Shown here one piece after another: positions 58,788 to 64,000 of a stretch of 64,000 nt of DNA (positions are counted from its first letter, which is position 1; each line of letters starts with the position of its first letter). The stretch covers positions 124,001 to 188,000 of the forward strand of contig CAMCVK010000003.1 in the NCBI GenBank assembly GCA_945881865.1, written 5' to 3'. The notes under the pieces were generated by a model. It was not told the DNA's origin and searched no databases. It was given only the letters and a program-made list of their open reading frames with translations. Made by a program: the position numbers and the translations under genes. Source of the DNA: Fimbriimonas ginsengisoli Gsoil 348 (lineage in GTDB: Bacteria > Armatimonadota > Fimbriimonadia > Fimbriimonadales > Fimbriimonadaceae).

Positions 58788-59843
58788 TTACTTGACGATT
58801 CGGCCGGCGATGGTGAAGTAGCCCTGCGGCGTACCGTCCTCGGCCAGCATGCTGGTCGGCTGAATCGTGAGGTCAACTGTCCCCGCGCCAACTCCGCTAA
58901 CTTGCATCGCACCGTAGCCTACGCCGTAGTTCTTACCGTTGTCGGAATACTTCAGCGACACCAGGCTGTACGGCAGGTTGTACGTCCTCACTTCCAGAGG
59001 CTCGGCCGACTGAATGGTGAGGGTGCGGTTGCCCGTTCGCACCTGCATGCTGAATGGCTTGCCGGCGACGGTTGGGAAGGTGATGGCGTCCGGTGTGAAA
59101 GTCCAGGGAGAGGCGATGCTGGCGCCCGCCTGCTGTAGGGTAAAGGTCACCCGGTTGGTTTGCTCTTGAACCTGCAGGTTGAATTCCCTTTCGGCAAGCT
59201 TGCTCGTCCCTCTCTTCCACTCAATCTTGATCGGATAGGTTCCGGGCGCCGCCGTGCCACCGAAGGAAAGCAGCGACTCAAAAACGCCCGCCCCGTGGGT
59301 CCTCTCGGTTCCCTTTTTGAAGTCACCGGTGAGGTTGTAGGTGAGTCCGGGAGGTAGGTTCACTACTTCGACCCTCGACGCGCCGGATAGTTTATCCGTC
59401 AGACCAAAATACACCTGCGTCGCTTGGCCGGTCCGGAGGGGCGAAGCCACTTCGATACCGCGTCCGCCCGTCATCGAGGTCAACATGATTCGAGTTGTTG
59501 GACCGTTGCTCCATCCGAGAGGTCGAATAGAAACGTCGTGTACGATCCCTCCCACCAGCGTGGGGATGGTTGCGGTGAACTTCTGACCCTCGATCTTTAG
59601 GATCCGCTGTCCGAACACTGCCGAGACGGCGGGATCCTGTGCTACGAAATTGTACGTACCGAGTTCTGCCGTTCCGGTGAACTCCGTAGCGACGCCCCGC
59701 GTGACCACCACCGGCTCAAGGTAGGCGAAGGACGGCAAGGTTGCCGCTCCCGTCGGGCACTGGAACCCCCCGCTGCAGCCCAGCGCGGTTACGATCCCCA
59801 TTCCGATCCAAAGACGAACTCTCTCTCTAGAAAAAAAACGCAT
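58788..59843 (-). CDS. secreted lipoprotein with Ig-like beta domains
   Basis: The 351-residue protein has a signal MGIVTALGCSGGFQ with a lipobox TALGC, so it is a lipoprotein. The mature part consists of repeated short beta-strands in the style of Ig-like or putative-Ig domains (for example LPPGLTYNLTGDFKKG and FSMQVRTGNRTLTIQSAEP). It is the first gene of a three-gene minus-strand unit with two unknown membrane proteins and could be their surface partner. Confidence 0.7.
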   Translation of the reverse strand: MRFFSRERVRLWIGMGIVTALGCSGGFQCPTGAATLPSFAYLEPVVVTRGVATEFTGTAELGTYNFVAQDPAVSAVFGQRILKIEGQKFTATIPTLVGGIVHDVSIRPLGWSNGPTTRIMLTSMTGGRGIEVASPLRTGQATQVYFGLTDKLSGASRVEVVNLPPGLTYNLTGDFKKGTERTHGAGVFESLLSFGGTAAPGTYPIKIEWKRGTSKLAEREFNLQVQEQTNRVTFTLQQAGASIASPWTFTPDAITFPTVAGKPFSMQVRTGNRTLTIQSAEPLEVRTYNLPYSLVSLKYSDNGKNYGVGYGAMQVSGVGAGTVDLTIQPTSMLAEDGTPQGYFTIAGRIVK

Positions 59844-59932
59844 CGGAATTTCGGATTAGGGGTTCTCGCGGTTTTGTTCCCGTGATATGAAGTTTTTTTG
59901 CGTCGGAGTTTCGTCGCCAGCTCGTCCCAAAT

Positions 59933-59990
59933 GGTTCCCCCGCCTGGGGGAGCCGTGCATCCGAGATGGTTCCCCTTGAAAGGGGGAACC
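59933..59990. repeat. two tandem GC-rich hairpins (GGTTCCCC repeats)
   Basis: Hairpin one pairs GGTTCCCCC (59933-59941) with GGGGGAGCC; hairpin two pairs GGTTCCCC (59968-59975) with GGGGAACC (59983-59990). Both begin ATGGTTCCCC. No T-run follows either. They lie between divergent genes, 40 bases or more before the trmO start, and look like copies of a small dispersed element. The rest of 59844-60029 holds no gene. Confidence 0.6.
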
Positions 59991-60016
59991 GTGGGGGAGG
60001 GGGAACGCAAGGCGGC

Positions 60017-60022
60017 TATCCT
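60017..60022 (+). promoter_or_regulatory. leaderless -10 box TATCCT for trmO
   Basis: TATCCT followed by 7 bases and the GTG at 60030, which is also the start expected from the protein family. Confidence 0.5.
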
Positions 60023-60029
60023 AAGCACA

Positions 60030-60833
60030 GTGGAACATCCCTCCCTTTCTCTGCGACCCATCGGGCACGTTCGGGCCGCGAGCCGGGTGAAGTTCTACTC
60101 GCCAAACCAGCCGGACGCTACCGCCAACGAAACGAACTTGATTGAGCTTCTTCCCGGACAAGGATTCGAGCTCGCCCTTAGCGACCTGGACGGCTTCAAC
60201 CGAATTTGGGTCGTCTCGTGGTTCGACCGAAACCGGAACTGGCGGCCACGCGTCCTCCCGCCGCGGGGCCCGGCGAAGCGGCGCGGCGTGTTCGCGACTC
60301 GCTCACCGCACCGCCCGAATCCGATTGGCCTAACGAGCGTTCCGCTCCTCGGCATCGAGGGTCGCTTCCTCACCGTCGGGCCGCTGGACCTCATCGACGG
60401 CACCCCGATTCTCGACATCAAGCCGTACCTGCGTACCGTCGACTGCCATCCGACAAGCTCGCTGGGCTGGCTGGAGGAGGTCGAAGCCGCCGACCAGGCG
60501 CCGCCGACGTTCCAAGTCGTGGTATCCGATGTCGCGCAACGGCAACTCGACTGGTTGGCCACCCGATGGGGGATCGACTTCACCGAACGCGCGTTTCGCC
60601 TGCTCCGGCGCGACCCGACCCCGCACCGCACCCGCCGGATCCTGCAGATCGACCCCAACCTCTATCGCATCGCTTGCGGTGCCTGGCGCATGTACTTTCG
60701 GGTCGAAGGCGACGCGGTCGTCGTCGAGCGGATCGACAAAGGCTACGCCGACGAAACTCTCACCACGCCGGGCTACGAGAAAATTATTGACCGCGACGCG
60801 CAAATCGCCTTCGCGGTCTGGAACGCAGAGTAG
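60030..60833 (+). CDS. trmO: tRNA (N6-threonylcarbamoyladenosine(37)-N6)-methyltransferase TrmO-like
   Basis: The protein of 267 residues has the TsaA/TrmO beta-barrel (about 8-145) with LRPIGHVRA, LDGFNRIWVVSWFDRN, the S-adenosylmethionine site GVFATRSPHRPNPIGLTSV, and LDLIDGTPILDIKPYL. The C-terminal region (about 160-240: DPTPHRTRRILQIDPN and YRIACGAWRMYFRV) matches the second TrmO domain. It methylates t6A37 in tRNA-Thr. The GTG start excludes a low-complexity upstream extension. Confidence 0.88.
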   Translation: MEHPSLSLRPIGHVRAASRVKFYSPNQPDATANETNLIELLPGQGFELALSDLDGFNRIWVVSWFDRNRNWRPRVLPPRGPAKRRGVFATRSPHRPNPIGLTSVPLLGIEGRFLTVGPLDLIDGTPILDIKPYLRTVDCHPTSSLGWLEEVEAADQAPPTFQVVVSDVAQRQLDWLATRWGIDFTERAFRLLRRDPTPHRTRRILQIDPNLYRIACGAWRMYFRVEGDAVVVERIDKGYADETLTTPGYEKIIDRDAQIAFAVWNAE

Positions 60834-60835
60834 CC

Positions 60836-61834
60836 CTAGGGGCTGGTCCACCAATGACCGTTAGCGTCAATGATTTCGGTTAGCGGTCCATCGGTCGCGA
60901 TCCGGCTTCCGTCTGGCTGGAGAACGAAGCGATCTTCCAACTCCGCCGGAATTTCAAACCGCAGGCCGCCATCGACCAGCCGAACCACGCGGGGTGTTGC
61001 GATCGCTCCTTTCCAATCTGGTCCCTCGACCTGAGTCGCCCAACCAAACAGAAGCCGCCGACCCTGGCCATCTAGCAACGTCTTTCCGGCATAAAATGCC
61101 GAGAAGCCGCCCTCGCTGGGCAAAAAAGCACCGTCGCAAACCCCGGACTTTTCCGCAATAAATCGCGACCCATCGAAGGAACCCACCTGCCAGTGGTTCG
61201 CAAACCGTGACGTCAACAGCACCCACTTGTCCTCCAGCGGAAACAGATCCGGGCACTCGGCGTCGAAACCAAACCGGCCATCCGGCGCGCGCCACGCCTC
61301 GCCCACATACGTCCACTCAATCAAATCGGCGCTCGCGTACTGCAACAAGACTGGCAACTCGCCGAACTGGCTGCCAATCACCATCCGCCATTCGTCGCCG
61401 AACCGGAACACGCATGGATCGCGGAAGCACTCCCCATAGCCCTCCGGAACACGCAACACCACCGGATTCAAAGGAGACTTTTCCCAGTGAATCAGGTCAT
61501 CCGAAACCGCCAGACATTGGCACTGATCAAGCGGATTGTAACCACGAATTCCGGTGTAGAACGCATAGAACCGGCCGTCGTGAGCCACCACGCACCCGGT
61601 CCATATCGCAATATCAAAGACCTCGCCGGGTGAAATCGCCTCGGGGTGCACCGTCCAATCCACCAGATTCGGCGAGGAAACATGCCCCCAACGCATGACG
61701 CCGAAAGACGGCGCGGCGGGGTTGTGCTGCAGGTAAAGATGGTAGGTGCCGTCGTGGAAAAACGGAACCGGGTCGTTGTTCCACGGGGCAAGGTGCGGGT
61801 GCCAACGCAACTCTGAGTCGGGCGAAGTTTGCAT
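60836..61834 (-). CDS. GH32-like glycoside hydrolase
   Basis: The protein of 332 residues is a five-bladed beta-propeller of the GH32 type: the nucleophile D21 is in LAPWNNDPVPFFHDGTYHLY (matching the WMNDPN motif with changes), the transition-state D139 in CFRDPCVF and the acid/base E193 in DAECPDLF. It lacks the C-terminal beta-sandwich of most GH32 enzymes, being about 130 residues shorter. No signal peptide is visible. Fructan or sucrose hydrolysis is the family function; the altered motif leaves the exact substrate open. Confidence 0.8.
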   Translation of the reverse strand: MQTSPDSELRWHPHLAPWNNDPVPFFHDGTYHLYLQHNPAAPSFGVMRWGHVSSPNLVDWTVHPEAISPGEVFDIAIWTGCVVAHDGRFYAFYTGIRGYNPLDQCQCLAVSDDLIHWEKSPLNPVVLRVPEGYGECFRDPCVFRFGDEWRMVIGSQFGELPVLLQYASADLIEWTYVGEAWRAPDGRFGFDAECPDLFPLEDKWVLLTSRFANHWQVGSFDGSRFIAEKSGVCDGAFLPSEGGFSAFYAGKTLLDGQGRRLLFGWATQVEGPDWKGAIATPRVVRLVDGGLRFEIPAELEDRFVLQPDGSRIATDGPLTEIIDANGHWWTSP

Positions 61835-61898
61835 AATTCCGACCGTTGTACCCGCCGATTCCAAACCACCAAGACCCGCCGCAGCGTCAAACAGACTG

Positions 61899-62229
61899 AT
61901 GCTGATGTCGTGCCTGGTTTCCGCCTTCGTCCTCCAGGCGCCTCCGCGCATCGACTACACGGTGGGCTGGGTCGGCAACTCGTACAGTGGCAACTTCGTC
62001 CGGTTCGCGGGCCGAATCCATGGCTACGGCTACAACGGTGAATCGACTATCGCCGCAACATAAATATGTCAAAATTCATCAAGCGTCAACATCGAGGGCG
62101 GCGGGCTTCACGGCAGTTCCTGGCCAAAGCAGGGCTTCCGGTAGTCCACCGAATACCTGGTTTTTTTGGAAGACGACTACAAGTCGAAGTCCATCGTGTT
62201 TCGCATGAAGGACCCGAGCGCAAAGTGAT
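61899..62229 (+). pseudogene. decayed secreted protein gene
   Basis: From an ATG at 61899 the plus strand encodes MLMSCLVSAFVLQAPPRIDY and DYTVGWVGNSYSG, a signal peptide and a well-formed N-terminus, then stops at 62061-62063. Further on another frame encodes GGGLHGSSWPKQGFR, an in-frame stop, and STEYLVFLEDDYKSKSIVFR with MKDPSAK before the final stop at 62227. The two ends look like one protein that has lost its middle. The original family is not identified. Confidence 0.6.
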
Positions 62230-62250
62230 CGCGCCCGGGTGATCTATCGG

Positions 62251-62763
62251 CTACACCGTTTCTTGGCCGGAGACGTCCCGAAGGGCGCCTGTTGCAATCA
62301 TTACAAGGTCAATAATCGACCAGACGTAGGTGATCGCGACACCGACGCCACAAGTCAGTATCGACAGTAAGAGCATCGCGATTCCGGTGCCTGTATGACC
62401 GAGATAGAAACGATGGATGCCCAAGGGGCCGAGAAAGAACGCAAGCAAAATCGCGACCACTTTGCTTTTCGGAGGGGTGAGACTCCCTTGTTGGTAAGAA
62501 TTATTCATGATGACTTGGCCTTGAGGCGACGATGGGAAGTACCCCGGCGGTTGACCCATCCCAGGGGCGCTAGGCGGAACGGCCGAAGCGGTCGGGAACA
62601 TTCCGTAAAGAACCGGCGCATCCTGCGCCTGGAGGGTGCGACCGTCGATGGGATCGATGAGGTTCGTCGTCGGAAGAATGCGACCCTCCTTGATCCACTG
62701 CGTTAACGTATCCATGTCGACTGGACCGTAACGCTGACCATCGCTGCCTACAACCGTGTACAT
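62251..62763 (-). CDS. GYF/DUF4339 plus TM2-domain membrane protein
   Basis: The protein of 170 residues has an N-terminal GYF_2-like domain (1-55: YTVVGSDGQRYGPVDMDTLT with W-I-K-E-G-R) and a C-terminal TM2 module (about 100-160: SKVVAILLAFFLGPLGIHRF, YLGHTGTGIAMLLLSIL, VWSIIDLVMI). A Pro/Gly/Gln-rich linker joins them. The ATG at 62763 lies 7 bases after a TATATT box, which fixes the start. Members are common in diverse bacteria; function unknown. Confidence 0.85.
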   Translation of the reverse strand: MYTVVGSDGQRYGPVDMDTLTQWIKEGRILPTTNLIDPIDGRTLQAQDAPVLYGMFPTASAVPPSAPGMGQPPGYFPSSPQGQVIMNNSYQQGSLTPPKSKVVAILLAFFLGPLGIHRFYLGHTGTGIAMLLLSILTCGVGVAITYVWSIIDLVMIATGALRDVSGQETV

Positions 62764-62770
62764 ACGCAAA

Positions 62771-62776
62771 AATATA
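62771..62776 (-). promoter_or_regulatory. leaderless -10 box TATATT for the TM2 gene
   Basis: TATATT on the minus strand, then 7 bases, then the ATG at 62763. Confidence 0.6.
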
Positions 62777-62820
62777 GCCTATTCCATTCCGCCGTCGGGA
62801 CTTTCACCGGACGAGTCGGT

Positions 62821-64000
62821 TTAATCTTCATCCTCGTCCTCCGCGTCGTCGTCCAGCGGCATCGCGATCGTGGTAATCGGGTTCGCGGACATCTGCGTGC
62901 GGAGCCCGTAAACGTTCGCCAAGATGGCCTCGCGGAACGGCCGGCTGGGTTCAGCCACCCAAGACATCATGCTAGACAGCACCAGTTCCTTCAGGTAGGC
63001 GTAGCTGAACTCATCGGTCACGGCCGCCACTTCCTTCGCGGTCTCCTCGTCCAGCCGCAAATGCTCCTCGAACGAGCCGGTGATCCGGAGAAGGTAGGTC
63101 GCCCGCTCGCTGAAGGCGGGAAGCTCGAACACATACGTGCGGTCGAACCGGCTCGGGCGATCGGCCAAGGCCGGGTCCAGCTTCTCCGGGTCGTTCGCCG
63201 AAGCAATCGTGAGAATGCCGTGGTTTCGGGCGAAGCCATCCAGTTCGTTCAGGAAGTAGGAGCGGTTTTTCGGTGTGATCAATGTGTCGAGATCTTCGAG
63301 GATCAGAAAACACGGTGCCTGTTGGCGAGCGTGGTTAAACACCTGCCGGATGTTATTGCTATCGCTGCCATGGCGAGTACTAAAACTTCGAACGTAAAGA
63401 ACATTGATCGCGAAATGGTTCAGCAGCGCTTTGATCGTGTGGGTTTTGCCGTTACCGGGAGGTCCGGCGAAGATGATGCCGCGCTTCCAAGGGATTCCGT
63501 AACGATCGTACGTTTCGCGTGAGTCCAACCAATGCTGGATATCGCTGCGGAGTGCCTCAATCCTCCCTGCTGGTTGCACCAGGTTCTCCAGTGTGTAGCG
63601 TTCGATATCGGCACGGAGTGCGTTGCTCACGGACCAACAGCCGTCCTGGAAGACCTGCACCGCGGAATCAAGCTCCCCGGCGAAATCAGAAATCAGTCTA
63701 AGCAGTTCCTCAATCTTCTCGAAGTTGCGGGCGGTCAGAACGCAGTAGCAATCTTGGCTATAGGTTCCCTGAAGGTGAACCATCACCACCTCATACTTTT
63801 CCCCGGCTATGTCAACCTCGAACCAGCCGGTTTTCCGCGTAACGCTCAGGTTATTGCTTTCGTCGAGGGCCGCATGAAAGTCCGGAGAAAATCCCGGATA
63901 GTCGGTAACCGTAGCCCGGCCCTCCGCCGCTAATTCAAGGATCTCATCGAATTGGTGGTCATAGAATTCGACCACAACCTGGTCGCCGCTGAAGGTCGCC
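62821..64000 (-). CDS. AAA+ ATPase (BCS1/spastin-like core), 5' end at or beyond window edge
   Basis: The frame stays open to the right edge (codons ATFSGDQVVVEFYDHQFD), so the start is probably outside; a GTG at 63975 is possible but unsupported. Counting from that GTG, an N-terminal domain of about 165 residues precedes an AAA+ core with Walker A AGPPGNGKTHT (about 195), Walker B FLILEDLDTL, sensor 1 TIASANDPEKLD and an arginine-finger-like RPSRFDRTY. The C-terminus is acidic (DDDAEDEDED). Such ATPases remodel proteins; the client is unknown. Confidence 0.85.
   Translation of the reverse strand, partial: ATFSGDQVVVEFYDHQFDEILELAAEGRATVTDYPGFSPDFHAALDESNNLSVTRKTGWFEVDIAGEKYEVVMVHLQGTYSQDCYCVLTARNFEKIEELLRLISDFAGELDSAVQVFQDGCWSVSNALRADIERYTLENLVQPAGRIEALRSDIQHWLDSRETYDRYGIPWKRGIIFAGPPGNGKTHTIKALLNHFAINVLYVRSFSTRHGSDSNNIRQVFNHARQQAPCFLILEDLDTLITPKNRSYFLNELDGFARNHGILTIASANDPEKLDPALADRPSRFDRTYVFELPAFSERATYLLRITGSFEEHLRLDEETAKEVAAVTDEFSYAYLKELVLSSMMSWVAEPSRPFREAILANVYGLRTQMSANPITTIAMPLDDDAEDEDED

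Overview
The window looks like chromosomal DNA of a diderm, GC-rich bacterium, most plausibly Armatimonadota (Fimbriimonadia-like). That placement is inference from gene content: two tandem S-layer-homology (SLH) outer-membrane porins, two type IV pilin-like 'H-X9-DG' secreted proteins, a heptose-phosphate kinase beside lgt, several lipoproteins, many GTG/TTG starts and carbohydrate-active enzymes (GH10, GH32-like, GH172). No 16S rRNA gene or other direct marker is present.

Layout. 1-2.6 kb: 3' part of an SF1 helicase with a Vsr-like nuclease domain, then an AT-rich island and a possible gene remnant. 2.6-8.5 kb: two paralogous Fic-HTH genes with matching twin palindromic operators, enclosing a PhyH oxygenase, a lipoprotein, a pilin-like protein and a LamG protein. 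8.5-12.1 kb: a UvrD-like helicase lying between a 3' remnant of a xylanase gene and an intact GH10 xylanase. 12.1-21.6 kb: mostly housekeeping genes (VOC, cupin, tRNA-Lys, purM, symporter/FHA pair, rfaE1-lgt, OsmC, phosphodiesterase-serS) plus a collapsed PQQ dehydrogenase. 21.9-25.9 kb: two SLH porins. 25.9-31 kb: a large soluble hybrid histidine kinase and deoB. 31-38 kb: a tight operon of an unknown anchored protein, SprT-like protease, Nnr, two membrane FHA proteins and a VWA protein whose N-terminus carries three DPxxT repeats. 38-41.5 kb: lipoprotein, LacI, pilin-like protein, second LacI. 41.5-48.1 kb: hisI, GT39-like glycosyltransferase, PhyH, DUF433, GH172, an AAA_14 ATPase preceded by a large hairpin and repeats, and a methyltransferase. 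48.1-51 kb: a decaying restriction/defence-like operon. 51-64 kb: formiminotransferase-fabI, subtilase, ispE, acyl-CoA ligase, three secreted/membrane unknowns, trmO, GH32-like hydrolase, a dead gene, a GYF/TM2 protein and an AAA+ ATPase cut by the right edge.

Two genome-wide habits stand out. Many start codons sit 6-11 bases after a TANNNT-type -10 box (for example TATACT or TAGACT), with no room for a ribosome-binding site, so leaderless mRNAs appear common. The first SLH porin uses CGA for 16 of its 22 arginines, whereas its tandem paralogue shows no obvious CGA preference. The best candidates for undescribed biology are the self-regulated Fic-HTH pair with conserved operator geometry, the FHA/FHA/VWA operon with candidate phosphothreonine baits, and the repeat-controlled AAA_14 gene. 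Broken genes are frequent (GH10 tail, PQQ dehydrogenase, DEAD helicase, one secreted protein), so gene decay is active here. No rRNA, CRISPR array, integrase or transposase was seen.
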